DNA from: Brevibacterium aurantiacum
GTDB taxonomy: Bacteria > Actinomycetota > Actinomycetes > Actinomycetales > Brevibacteriaceae
Direction: 5' to 3'
NCBI RefSeq assembly: GCF_007558825.1
Contig: NZ_VLTK01000005.1
Span: forward strand, 124,001 to 188,000
DNA: 64,000 nucleotides
The notes below the pieces were generated by a model. That model was not told the origin of the DNA. It worked only from the letters and a program-made list of their open reading frames with translations, and made no database searches. A program made the translations under genes and the position numbers. Of this stretch, positions 52,374 through 60,749 are shown in pieces (the stretch's first letter is position 1; every line of letters starts with the position of its first letter).

Positions 52374-52790
52374 TCAGGGGTCTCGGCGATCTCGGTTGCG
52401 AGGCTTGGCCATGTCGCCCAGGAACTTCTCCATCTCCCGGCGGTCCTTCTTCGTCGGCCGACCCAAGCCCTTGTCTCTGCGGGGGACGAATCCGCGCAGA
52501 GCGGGATCCGGCGGCGGGGTGAGATCCTCATAGCACTGCACTGCGATCGATGACTGCGGACGTGTGGGCACGAAGCCGGTGATCTTCCAGATGAACTCGG
52601 TGCTGGCCTTGCGTACGCGCACCTCCTGTCCGATGGAGACCTTCTGCGCCGCCTTGACACGCTGACCCTCGACTTGGACGTGACCGCCACGGCAAGCCTG
52701 AGTAGCCAGGTTTCGGGTCTTGAACATCCTTGTCGTCCACAGCCACACGTCCACGCGAACGTGCTTGCCGGGTGAGCGGTCAATCTCCAC
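52374..52790 (-). CDS. S4-domain RNA-binding protein (Hsp15-like)
   Basis: A 138-residue basic protein. The S4 domain occupies residues ~12-60 (VRVDVWLWTTRMFKTRNLATQACRGGHV is the alpha-L RNA-binding pattern). A basic C-terminus follows (RRDKGLGRPTKKDRREMEKFLG). Hsp15 relatives rescue stalled 50S-peptidyl-tRNA complexes; that role is inferred. GTG 52790 has GGAGG at suitable distance on the minus strand. Confidence 0.9.
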   Translation of the reverse strand: MEIDRSPGKHVRVDVWLWTTRMFKTRNLATQACRGGHVQVEGQRVKAAQKVSIGQEVRVRKASTEFIWKITGFVPTRPQSSIAVQCYEDLTPPPDPALRGFVPRRDKGLGRPTKKDRREMEKFLGDMAKPRNRDRRDP

Positions 52791-52800
52791 AGTCAGCCTC

Positions 52801-52830
52801 CACTACCTCAGTGTCCACTACCTCAGTGTC
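52801..52830. repeat. 15-base tandem duplication upstream of the S4 gene
   Basis: CACTACCTCAGTGTC occurs twice in direct succession, followed by a decayed third start (CACCAC). It lies in the short gap between the S4 gene and the Nudix-type gene, over the likely ribosome-binding region of the former. Confidence 0.8.
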
Positions 52831-52867
52831 CACCACAGACAGCCTCCGCTGCCTATGAGCTCCATCC

Positions 52868-53599
52868 TCAGCGTCCGCCATTCTCAGCGCCGGTGCTCGG
52901 GCCCACGATGTCAACATCGCGACGCAGGGCGATCTCAGCGCGGCGGGTGAATGTCTGAGCGGGGCGGCCGCGTCCCTGGGACACGGCCTGACCGGTGGGC
53001 GCCAGCAGCGGCAGCATCGTGCGGCGGAAGGTGTCCGCCTGCAGGTCCTCTCCCGAGACGATCTCATGCAGCTCACGCAGCTGCCGCAGCGAGAACTCGT
53101 CCGGAAGCAGCCCGAACGGGTCTGGCGTGCGCTCATGCAGCGAACGCAGGCGGTGGACCGCAACTCGGACGATCTCCTGATGTTCGGCGCTGAGCTCACG
53201 GACCGAATGCACGGGTGCCAGTTTGCGCCGGCGCGCGTCCTGCGGGTCAGGTTCTGTCTCCGGGGAACTCGCGTCTCCGAATCCCACATCTCTCGTCGAC
53301 AGCACGTCGAGGTGGGCCACCGAGATCACCCACCCGCGATCGTCACGATCGGGCTGGTCGAAGACATGGAGCTGAACTGGGGCGCGGTCTATGAGCCGCG
53401 CCTTTTCGCGCAAGCACCGGGCAACCGCCTCGGCGAGTCGCTCCTGGGGGCGAAGAATCGACCCCGGCAGCTGCCACGCGCCGTCGCCGGAATGGGTGAG
53501 GAGCACGTGCAGGCCACGTCGGGGGACGGGGCAGAGGACCGCGGTGTCGACCGCGACCGAGGGCCGCGGGAACTGCGTCAGTTGAGTGGAATCAGGCAT
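52868..53599 (-). CDS. Nudix-fold transcriptional regulator, NrtR-like
   Basis: A 243-residue protein. A Nudix-like N-domain (~15-150) has a degenerate Nudix box: the stretch from GSILRPQERLAEAVARCL to REKARL lacks the REUxEE glutamates needed for hydrolysis. It is followed by a winged helix of the NrtR type (DEFSLRQLRELHEIVSGEDL, with DTFRRTMLPLL). NrtR proteins bind ADP-ribose and repress NAD-salvage genes; no NAD gene is adjacent here, so the regulon is unknown. ATG 53599 gives a natural N-terminus. The 278 bases upstream hold the divergent proS promoter and nothing else recognised. Confidence 0.82.
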   Translation of the reverse strand: MPDSTQLTQFPRPSVAVDTAVLCPVPRRGLHVLLTHSGDGAWQLPGSILRPQERLAEAVARCLREKARLIDRAPVQLHVFDQPDRDDRGWVISVAHLDVLSTRDVGFGDASSPETEPDPQDARRRKLAPVHSVRELSAEHQEIVRVAVHRLRSLHERTPDPFGLLPDEFSLRQLRELHEIVSGEDLQADTFRRTMLPLLAPTGQAVSQGRGRPAQTFTRRAEIALRRDVDIVGPSTGAENGGR

Positions 53600-53810
53600 G
53601 CTCTTCGTATCGGTCAGCGAGTCGGTCGGACAGCGAATCGGCCTGAATCGCTCAGGCCCTGGTGGACGTGTGTGCCCACCAGTCTAATTCGCTTCCACCA
53701 CCTGACGAATCCAGGCCCACAGCTGGGCGGATCCATGGTCGGCTCACGGCAGAATCTCACCTGCCAGATGACTGTTCTGCGTCGCCGGTCTGATCGGTTT
53801 TGCCTCATAA

Positions 53811-53839
53811 TTGCCGTGCGGATACTCGCGTGCGATAGT
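53811..53839 (+). promoter_or_regulatory. Promoter of proS
   Basis: TTGCCG (53811-53816) and GATAGT (53834-53839) are separated by 17 bases, with TGC directly before the -10 (extended -10). A leader of about 30 bases with GAGGAG precedes the ATG at 53878. No T-box is seen. Confidence 0.5.
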
Positions 53840-53877
53840 GTTCGATCTGAGTCTTGACAAGTTGAGGAGTATCACCC

Positions 53878-55725
53878 ATGGCCCTGCGCATGTCGTCCCT
53901 GTTTGTGCGAACCCAGAAGGAGGACCCGGTCGGAGCCGAGGTCGCCAGCCACAAACTTCTGCACCGTGCGGGATACATCCGCCGATCGGCCCCGGGGATC
54001 TACACATGGCTCCCGCTGGGACTGAAGGTTCTGGGCAAGATCGAAGCCATCGTGCGCGAGGAAATGGCCACAGCCGGATCACAGGAAGTCCATTTCCCTG
54101 GACTGCTGCCCGCCGATCCGTACCGAAAGTCCGGACGCTGGGAGGCCTTCGGTCCCGATCTGTTCCATCTCAAGGACCGCAGGGACAACGATTACATCCT
54201 CGCTCCCACCCACGAAGAGGTATTTACCCTCCTCGTCAAGGACCTCTACTCCTCCTACAAGGACCTCCCGCTCTCGATCTACCAGGTCCAGACCAAATAC
54301 CGGGACGAGGCCAGGCCCCGCGCAGGTCTGCTGCGCGGGCGCGAGTTCATCATGAAGGACGCCTACTCCTTCGACATCGACGACGCCGGACTCGACGCCT
54401 CCTACGAAGCGATGCGCGTGGCCTACCTGCGAGCCTTCGCCCGACTCGGCGTGCCCTGCCTGCCGGTCAAGGCCACCCCAGGAGCCATGGGCGGATCGGG
54501 CACCGAGGAATTCATCTACCCCTCCGAAGTCGGTGAGGACACCTTCGTGCGATCACCCGGAGGGTACGCCGCCAACGTCGAAGCCGTGACCTCGATCGTG
54601 CCCGAGACGATCCCGTTCGAGAACTCACCTGCAGCTCACGTCGAGGACACCCCTGACACACCCACCATCGAGTCCCTCGTTGCCGCCGCGAACGCAGACC
54701 ACCCCCGCGAGGACCGCGCCTGGACCGCCGCCGATACGCTCAAAAACGTCGTCTGCGCCGTCACCCACCCCGACGGCACCCGCGAGATCATCGTCATCGG
54801 CCTGCCCGGTGACCGTGACGTCGACCTCGACCGCGCCGCTGGCACCGGAATGCTGGGCAACGGCGAAGTCGACCTCGAGGCCGCCACAGCCGAAGACCTC
54901 GTCGCTCACCCTGAGCTCGTCAAGGGCTACATCGGACCGGGCCTCGACCTCGACAATCAGGTTCTCGGCCTCGAGGGCACCTCGAAGCTCCGCTTCCTCC
55001 TCGACCCACGTGTCGTCGAGGGCACCCGCTGGATCACCGGCGCCAACGAGCCCGGCCGGCACGTCTTCGACCTCGTCGCCGGTCGCGACTTCACCGCTGA
55101 TGGCACCATCGAAGCCGCCGAGGTTGTCCTCGGTGACCCCGCACCCGACGGTTCGGGCCCGCTCGAGCTGGCCCGTGGTGTCGAGATCGGTCAGATCTTC
55201 AAGCTCGGCCGCAAGTACGCAGAATCCCTCGACCTCAAGGTCCTTGACCAGAACGGCAAGGCCACGACCGTGACCATGGGCTCCTACGGCCTCGGCGTCA
55301 CCCGCGTCATGGCCTGCATCGCGGAGGAATACCACAGCGAATCCGGTCTCCTCTGGCCCCAGCACCTGGCCCCAGCCGATGTGCACATCATCGCCGCAGG
55401 CAAGGGTGAGGACATCGCCGCGGCCGCCGAGAAGCTGACGGCCGAACTCGAATCGGAAGGCGTCACCGTTCTCCTCGACGACCGCCTCAAGGTCTCACCC
55501 GGCTTCAAGTTCGCCGACGCCGAACTCATCGGCATCCCGACCGTGATCGTCGTCGGTCGTGGCCTGGCTGACGGAGTCGTCGAAGTCCGCAGCCGTCTGA
55601 CCGATGAGAAGTCAGAACAGCCCGTCGCCGAGGTCGTCGCCTCCACCGTGGCCACGATCCGTGAGGCCTACGCCACGGCCGCCGCTGCGGCAGACGCCGC
55701 AATCGCGGAAACAGCCGCACGGTGA
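53878..55725 (+). CDS. proS: Prolyl-tRNA synthetase, bacterial type with editing domain
   Basis: A 615-residue class II synthetase. Motif 1 region is at [16 protein letters not shown], motif 2 in [19 protein letters not shown], and motif 3 in [17 protein letters not shown]. An insertion (YbaK-like editing) domain of roughly residues 230-400 clears mischarged Ala-tRNA(Pro). The C-terminal anticodon-binding domain ends with an Ala-rich tail. ATG 53878 has GAGGAG upstream. Full length. Confidence 0.97.
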   Translation: MALRMSSLFVRTQKEDPVGAEVASHKLLHRAGYIRRSAPGIYTWLPLGLKVLGKIEAIVREEMATAGSQEVHFPGLLPADPYRKSGRWEAFGPDLFHLKDRRDNDYILAPTHEEVFTLLVKDLYSSYKDLPLSIYQVQTKYRDEARPRAGLLRGREFIMKDAYSFDIDDAGLDASYEAMRVAYLRAFARLGVPCLPVKATPGAMGGSGTEEFIYPSEVGEDTFVRSPGGYAANVEAVTSIVPETIPFENSPAAHVEDTPDTPTIESLVAAANADHPREDRAWTAADTLKNVVCAVTHPDGTREIIVIGLPGDRDVDLDRAAGTGMLGNGEVDLEAATAEDLVAHPELVKGYIGPGLDLDNQVLGLEGTSKLRFLLDPRVVEGTRWITGANEPGRHVFDLVAGRDFTADGTIEAAEVVLGDPAPDGSGPLELARGVEIGQIFKLGRKYAESLDLKVLDQNGKATTVTMGSYGLGVTRVMACIAEEYHSESGLLWPQHLAPADVHIIAAGKGEDIAAAAEKLTAELESEGVTVLLDDRLKVSPGFKFADAELIGIPTVIVVGRGLADGVVEVRSRLTDEKSEQPVAEVVASTVATIREAYATAAAAADAAIAETAAR

Positions 55726-55738
55726 ACCGACGCAGGTG

Positions 55739-56545
55739 ATGGAGGCACTCACCGCAGGCATCGATGTCACCCTCGGCATGCTTCTGTGGCTCTTGGCCGC
55801 AGGAGTTCTGGCCGGATGGATCGATGCCGTCGTCGGCGGCGGAGGTCTGATCCAGCTGCCGGCACTGCTGCTGGTGCCGGGAATGACACCGGTCCAAGCA
55901 GTCGCCACGAACAAGGTGGGATCGATTGCGGGTACGACCGCCTCGGCGGTGACCTTTCTGCGCAAGATCACCCCGGACAGGTCGGCGACGATCCCAGCCG
56001 CTGCCACGGCGTTCCTCGGAGCCGTCCTCGGCGCCAAACTCGCGACCTTGGTCCCAGGTGAGCTCTTCACACCGATCATCCTCGTCGCGCTCATCGGGGT
56101 CGGAGTCTTCACGGTCCTCAACCCCAGCCTCGGCGCCGATGCGAGCCTGCGCTTCGGGGAGTCCTCGAAACGTCATCATGGGCTGTCGTGGCTGATCGGG
56201 CTCACGATCGGCGTCTACGACGGAGTGCTCGGCCCGGGCACCGGGTCCTTCCTCGTCATCGCGTTCGTCACAGTCATCGGGTTCTCATTCCTCCAGGCCT
56301 CGGCCACGGCGAAGGTCATCAACTGGGCGACGAACTTCGGGGCACTGGTCTTCTTCATCCCCGATGGCCAGGTCGTATGGGCACTCGGTCTCGTCGTCGC
56401 CGTGGGCAATGTCGCCGGCGGAATCTTCGGTGCGCGCACGGCCCTGAAGAAGGGATCCGGATTCGTGCGGGTCGTCTTCGTCGTCGTGGTCTCCGCCATG
56501 ATCATCAAACTCGGCTACGACGTGATCTCCGGCCTCATCCACTGA
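55739..56545 (+). CDS. TSUP (TauE/SafE) family permease
   Basis: A 268-residue membrane protein with about eight spans in two repeats, each preceded by the family's Gly-rich element (GWIDAVVGGGGLIQLP; GVYDGVLGPGTGSF). TSUP proteins export or import sulfite, sulfoacetate, taurine-derived or other organic acid anions; the substrate here is unknown. ATG 55739 lies 13 bases after the proS stop; the ribosome site is weak. A long inverted repeat ends the transcript. Confidence 0.9.
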   Translation: MEALTAGIDVTLGMLLWLLAAGVLAGWIDAVVGGGGLIQLPALLLVPGMTPVQAVATNKVGSIAGTTASAVTFLRKITPDRSATIPAAATAFLGAVLGAKLATLVPGELFTPIILVALIGVGVFTVLNPSLGADASLRFGESSKRHHGLSWLIGLTIGVYDGVLGPGTGSFLVIAFVTVIGFSFLQASATAKVINWATNFGALVFFIPDGQVVWALGLVVAVGNVAGGIFGARTALKKGSGFVRVVFVVVVSAMIIKLGYDVISGLIH

Positions 56546-56555
56546 CGCATCTCAT

Positions 56556-56627
56556 CGCTCAACCTCCCCGACGTCACTAATTGCGCCCGGCGCCACGCGG
56601 TATTAGTGACGTCGGGGAGGTTGAGCG
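56556..56627. terminator. 26-bp perfect inverted repeat between convergent genes
   Basis: Bases 56556-56581 (starting CGCTCAACCTCCCCGACG) are exactly complementary to 56602-56627 around a 20-base GC-rich loop. It fills most of the 89-base gap between the TSUP gene (+) and the kinase gene (-), so a bidirectional terminator is the simple reading. No T-run is visible. Confidence 0.75.
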
Positions 56628-56634
56628 GGGGCGC

Positions 56635-57654
56635 TCAGCCGATGGGTTTGAGCGCGTGGGCGTTGACGCCGGCGACGTCTGCTCCCGACAGTGCCCGCGC
56701 AACCCACAGGGACCTCGCGGCATCGGCCAGCGCCCCGGTCGATCCGCTGCGGGCTGACCTGAGGTACCAGAACATGTTCGTGACCTCCCGGGCGACGGCG
56801 GCACCCATCCCGTACTGCGGATCCATGCCTGCGCACAGCGCGAGGTCGGTGGCGAAACCGCGCAGCCACGCGGCCTGGGCCTGCGGATGCTGGGACGGAA
56901 TCTCCATGAGACGGTTCCACAGCACCGGCGCCAAAGTGTAGGCGGTCGGACCAGACAAGGGCTGCGGGTCGATGGCCTTCCAGGTCGAGATGCCCGTGGC
57001 ATCGGGGTTGCCGGCGAGGATGTTGTAGTAGTGCAGATCGGCGTGGATGAGCCAATTCTCCTCAGACGAGGCAAGAGTGCGCATCCAGTTGCGCGCGAAG
57101 GAGAGTAAGAGAGAATCACCAGGACCCGCCTCGGTCCAGCCGCTGAGCAGACTCGCGTCGGCTTCAAAGGTGCTCAGCCATCCTGCGGCCACATCCTGGA
57201 CACGCAGGAAGTCGGAATCCGAGGGAATCTCAAGCGACTTCTGCAGGGCACCCCAGACCGGGGGCACATCGGCCAGGGGCAGCACGGAGAGATTGTCCTT
57301 CGTTCGCAACCGCTCCTGCAGGGTCACCCTGAAGCTGTGATCGTCCCTGATCACCCGGACAGCGCCGTGCCCGTTCCACATCTTCAGCGCCCGCAGAGCC
57401 TGCGCATGTGCAGCCGATGCCGCCGAGGTGGGGGCTGCAAAGCGCAGCACCCCCTGATAGTTCTCCTGAGTCAGAACCGGGATGACGAGGCTTTCGCAGC
57501 CGGCCCAGGGTGAGCCCGGGACCTCGTCGAAGCTCAGCTTCCACCGGTCGATGAGCTCATTGGCCATGAATTCCAGTGCAGCGACCCAGGAAGAGGTGCG
57601 GTACTCGCCGATGATCTCGCGAGTGGAGTTGTACAGGACCGGTGGGACCTTCAC
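56635..57654 (-). CDS. APH-fold small-molecule kinase, streptomycin 6-kinase/hydroxyurea phosphotransferase type
   Basis: A 339-residue aminoglycoside-phosphotransferase-fold protein. The Brenner motif HADLHYYN (about 204-211) provides the catalytic Asp and metal ligand Asn, and WKAIDPQP holds the second metal-binding Asp. The closest remembered family is APH(6)/hydroxyurea phosphotransferase; whether it confers resistance or acts on a metabolite cannot be told. The start is GTG 57654, overlapping the stop of the upstream lipoprotein as GTGA, so the two are translationally coupled. Confidence 0.85.
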   Translation of the reverse strand: MKVPPVLYNSTREIIGEYRTSSWVAALEFMANELIDRWKLSFDEVPGSPWAGCESLVIPVLTQENYQGVLRFAAPTSAASAAHAQALRALKMWNGHGAVRVIRDDHSFRVTLQERLRTKDNLSVLPLADVPPVWGALQKSLEIPSDSDFLRVQDVAAGWLSTFEADASLLSGWTEAGPGDSLLLSFARNWMRTLASSEENWLIHADLHYYNILAGNPDATGISTWKAIDPQPLSGPTAYTLAPVLWNRLMEIPSQHPQAQAAWLRGFATDLALCAGMDPQYGMGAAVAREVTNMFWYLRSARSGSTGALADAARSLWVARALSGADVAGVNAHALKPIG

Positions 57655-58628
57655 TGCTGCGCCTCTGCCTCTCCCGAATCCCCGGGATACGAGTACCGGA
57701 GCACCTGCGGGCTGGCGAAGACCGTGCGCGCTCGTGCCGACTCCCACAGCCGCAGCGCGGCCCCCGAATCCATCTGCAGCCAGGGAAGGATCGCTGCTGA
57801 CACACCGTCTTCGAGAGCCAGAGCCAGTTCCTTCGCGGTCTCCGGGTCACTCGGGGTGGGGTTGAGTTTCCACGAAGGAGCATCAGGATCAGCGTTCTTC
57901 TCACCCAGCTTTTCGAGCATCTCGCCTGCCAGTGAGCCCAGGGACTCCAGTCGCGCCACGGCACTGCTGCGCTCGTGTGACTTCGTGTTGAAGTTCACGG
58001 CGAGCCGCTCGTAGCCATATGTCGCTGCCCTGGCCTGGTTGAGGATGTCATTCCACACTGGGGGAGAGGTCGAATCGTCTGCGGGCGGCGGCTGCGACTC
58101 GGGTGAGTTCGAAGCCGCCGGGGCACCCGATGAGCCGGAAGCTTCGGCAGCGCCGGATTCGCGTGAGCCACGGATCAGGGCGTCTGCGCTGCGAATGATC
58201 TCGGCGTGCTCGGTGCCCGCAGTCAGCGCCAAACCGGTTGCCACGTCCACGAGGACCGGAATGAGGGTCGAGCCCAATGTCGGTACGGCGGTGAAGACGG
58301 CATCCGACACCACCTCGGCGGCTTCGATGTAGGTGCGGGGATCTTCCGACGGCGGGGGTTCGGTGGCCATTTCGGTTGGCGGCGACCACACGGGACCGAT
58401 GGCGTCCCGGAGTTTCTGCAGGTCCTCTCCAGCGGTCTCCGGGTCGCTGTCTCCGGCGGTGGTTGCGGCGAGGATTCTGGCGATGCGGTTGCGCAGCCGG
58501 TTCGTCTCATCGAGGGTCGGAACGTCCGGGGGAGTATCGAGTCTCACACCGCATCCCGACAGCAGGCTCAGACTCGCCCCGCCCACACCGTAGAGGAGAA
58601 GAGAGCGGCGGCTGACGGGAAAACGCAT
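57651..58628 (-). CDS. Exported lipoprotein, possibly DUF4439 ferritin-like
   Basis: A 325-residue protein. The N-terminus SRRSLLLYG resembles a twin-arginine signal and is followed by lipobox LLSGC (Cys26), pointing to Tat export and lipid anchoring. The middle is Pro/Ser/Glu-rich. The C-terminal part (ARAATYGYERLAVNF, then ESLGSLAGEMLEKL) resembles the helical DUF4439 domain often encoded next to rimP in actinobacteria. Function is unknown. It is divergent from rimP and coupled to the downstream kinase gene. Confidence 0.75.
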   Translation of the reverse strand: MRFPVSRRSLLLYGVGGASLSLLSGCGVRLDTPPDVPTLDETNRLRNRIARILAATTAGDSDPETAGEDLQKLRDAIGPVWSPPTEMATEPPPSEDPRTYIEAAEVVSDAVFTAVPTLGSTLIPVLVDVATGLALTAGTEHAEIIRSADALIRGSRESGAAEASGSSGAPAASNSPESQPPPADDSTSPPVWNDILNQARAATYGYERLAVNFNTKSHERSSAVARLESLGSLAGEMLEKLGEKNADPDAPSWKLNPTPSDPETAKELALALEDGVSAAILPWLQMDSGAALRLWESARARTVFASPQVLRYSYPGDSGEAEAQQ

Positions 58629-58759
58629 AGGCCAATCCTAGCGGATGCTTAACCTCGCCCTGGGAGTCGCTTAGGGTGGTGCTAAGGCAATCAGCAGGGC
58701 AGAAGAGACGTCGCCGCGCGGGGCACACCTTCGTCAGCGGGACGAGGACTGGAGGACAC

Positions 58760-59224
58760 ATGGACGAGGACGTGGCGCAGATAGAGAAGCTTCTGCGCGA
58801 GCCGCTGCAGACCTCTGGGTTCTACCTGGAGTCGGTGAAGGCCGTGGCTGCGGGACAACGTCGGGCGCTGACGGTCGTCGTCGACCTTGATGAGTCCAGC
58901 ACAGAGCCCATGTCGATGGAGAAGATCGCCGAATCAAGCCGACTCGTCGGCGACGCCCTCGACGAGGTCGAGGTCTTCCGTGACAAGCCCTATCAGCTCG
59001 AGGTCACGAGCCCAGGTGCAACGAGGAAGCTCGAGTCCGCGCGGCACTTCAAACGGGTGCTTGGTCGCCGACTCGAAATCAGCACGAAGAAGGACTCCTT
59101 CAAACTCGATCTCGACGATGTGGGCGAGAACTCAATTTCGGGAATCGATCCCGCCAGTCGTGAGAAGCGGACAGTCTCACTCGGCGACATCGTCAAGGCG
59201 CAGGTCGAACTCAAATTTCGGTGA
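58760..59224 (+). CDS. rimP: Ribosome maturation factor RimP
   Basis: A 154-residue 30S assembly factor. The N-domain has VVVDLDESSTEPMSMEKI with the helix SRLVGDALDEVE, followed by YQLEVTSPGATRKLESARHFKRVLGR, the family signature, and a C-terminal SH3-like barrel. ATG 58760 has GGAGG upstream. First gene of the rimP-nusA-ylxR-infB cluster. Confidence 0.95.
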   Translation: MDEDVAQIEKLLREPLQTSGFYLESVKAVAAGQRRALTVVVDLDESSTEPMSMEKIAESSRLVGDALDEVEVFRDKPYQLEVTSPGATRKLESARHFKRVLGRRLEISTKKDSFKLDLDDVGENSISGIDPASREKRTVSLGDIVKAQVELKFR

Positions 59225-59237
59225 GCGTAATCTGAGA

Positions 59238-59243
59238 TAGAAT
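59238..59243 (+). promoter_or_regulatory. -10 element upstream of nusA
   Basis: TAGAAT lies 64 bases before the nusA start, in the 83-base gap after rimP. It suggests nusA can be transcribed independently of rimP. Confidence 0.45.
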
Positions 59244-59307
59244 GTCACGCCTGCATAAATGAAGACCGACAATTCAATGCTCGAGGGAGCCGGAGAGGAT
59301 ATAGGCC

Positions 59308-60270
59308 ATGGATATCGACCTCAGTGTTCTGCGCATTATCGAGCGAGAGCGGGAGATTCCGCTCGATACTCTGATCGAACTCATCGAACAAGCTCTCTTC
59401 CTTGCCTATCAGAAGACCGAGGGTGCGTGGCCGGATTCCCGCGCCGAGCTGGACAAGACCTCCGGTGAAGTCCGCATCCTTGCCGTCGAGTTCGACAATG
59501 ATGACAATCCGATCGGCGAATTCGACGACACTCCCACAGGCTTCGGACGCATCGCTGCGCAGACGGCTCGCCAGGTCATCCACCAGCGACTGCGCGATGT
59601 CGCAGACGAATCGGTGCTCGGCAACTTCAAGGGCCGCGAGGGTGAGATCGTCTCCGGCACCGTCCAGCAGGGCCGGGACCCGCAGATGGTGCAGGTCGAC
59701 CTCGGTGATGTCGAGGCAGTCCTGCCGCCGCACGAGCAGACTCCCGGGGAGTCATACCGTCACGGAACGCGCCTGCGCGTCTACATCGCCGACGTCCACA
59801 AGGGCCCAAAGGGAACGTCGGTCACTGTTTCGCGTACGCACCCGAACCTCGTCCGCCGACTGTTCGCGCACGAAGCACCGGAGATCGCCGACGGCACTGT
59901 CGAGATCGTCTCCCTGGCTCGTGAGGCCGGCCACCGAACCAAACTGGCAGTTCGCGCCACGAAGCCCGGTGTGAATGCGAAGGGCTCATGCATCGGTGAG
60001 CTCGGTTCCCGCGTGCGGGCCGTGATGAACGAGCTGGGCCAGGAGAAGATCGACATCGTCGACTACAGCGACGACCCGGCCAAGTTCATCGGCCATGCAC
60101 TCTCACCCGCCAAGGCGACGAAGGTCGACATCCTCGATGCCGATCTGCAGGAATCACGCGCCATCGTGCCCCGTGACCAGCTCTCCCTGGCCATCGGCAA
60201 GGAAGGGCAGAACGCGCGCCTGGCGGCCAAGCTCACCGGCTGGAAGATCGACATCGTCCCAGGCGAATAG
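59308..60270 (+). CDS. nusA: Transcription termination/antitermination protein NusA
   Basis: A 320-residue protein. The N-terminal RNA-polymerase-binding domain (to ~125) is followed by S1 ([22 protein letters not shown]), KH1 and KH2 ([44 protein letters not shown]). It lacks the acidic C-terminal repeats of E. coli NusA, as is usual in actinobacteria. ATG 59308 has GGAGAGG upstream. Confidence 0.97.
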   Translation: MDIDLSVLRIIEREREIPLDTLIELIEQALFLAYQKTEGAWPDSRAELDKTSGEVRILAVEFDNDDNPIGEFDDTPTGFGRIAAQTARQVIHQRLRDVADESVLGNFKGREGEIVSGTVQQGRDPQMVQVDLGDVEAVLPPHEQTPGESYRHGTRLRVYIADVHKGPKGTSVTVSRTHPNLVRRLFAHEAPEIADGTVEIVSLAREAGHRTKLAVRATKPGVNAKGSCIGELGSRVRAVMNELGQEKIDIVDYSDDPAKFIGHALSPAKATKVDILDADLQESRAIVPRDQLSLAIGKEGQNARLAAKLTGWKIDIVPGE

Positions 60271-60327
60271 GCATCGGGCGTGATCTGAACCACTCGGGGT
60301 GTGGCACGGGTGGGGACGGAAGTGCTG

Positions 60328-60333
60328 TAGAAT
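60328..60333 (+). promoter_or_regulatory. -10 element just before the YlxR gene
   Basis: TAGAAT with an upstream TG-type extension stands eight bases before the GTG at 60342, so the message may start at or next to the start codon (leaderless). Confidence 0.45.
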
Positions 60334-60341
60334 TATGTACT

Positions 60342-60617
60342 GTGATTGTGGGCGCGGCACCTCGAAGGACGTGCATCGCCTGCAGGCAAAAGGCCGACCG
60401 GGACGAACTCACACGATTTGTGATTCGACCCGATCAGCATCCAGCCATCGTCCATGACGTGTCAGCGACACTTCCGGGACGAGGAGCCTGGGTGCACCCG
60501 GACGCCACATGCCTGAAGAGGGCATTGACGACCGCATCCTTCGCTCGAGCCTTTCGAACGAAGGTCACCGCCTCGGACCTGCCGAGGATGGATACCGAAC
60601 CCAAGAAGAGCGGGTAG
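60342..60617 (+). CDS. YlxR-family (DUF448) RNA-binding protein
   Basis: A 91-residue basic protein of the YlxR family, encoded between nusA and infB in most Gram-positive bacteria. [20 protein letters not shown] and [16 protein letters not shown] are the family's conserved segments. In Clostridioides it is reported to modulate RNase P; its role here is inferred. Start GTG 60342 lacks a ribosome site but is preceded by a -10-like TAGAAT. Confidence 0.92.
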   Translation: MIVGAAPRRTCIACRQKADRDELTRFVIRPDQHPAIVHDVSATLPGRGAWVHPDATCLKRALTTASFARAFRTKVTASDLPRMDTEPKKSG

Positions 60618-60674
60618 CCCGAATGGATGACAAGTTGTGAGTGTCGTGCGATGACACCGCTATCGGAATTCGAG

Positions 60675-60735
60675 AGAGCAGTGAAATGAGAACTGCTCTT
60701 CATTGATGAGGTTCTTTCCTGACCGGGAAAGAACC
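60675..60735 (+). promoter_or_regulatory. Two hairpins in the infB leader
   Basis: AGAGCAGT (60675-60682) pairs with ACTGCTCT (60692-60699). GGTTCTTTCC (60710-60719) pairs with GGAAAGAACC (60726-60735) around a six-base loop, ending five bases before the AGGAG of infB. They could tune IF-2 translation or processing of the nusA-infB message. Neither is followed by a T-run. Confidence 0.5.
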
Positions 60736-60749
60736 CGGACAGGAGAACT

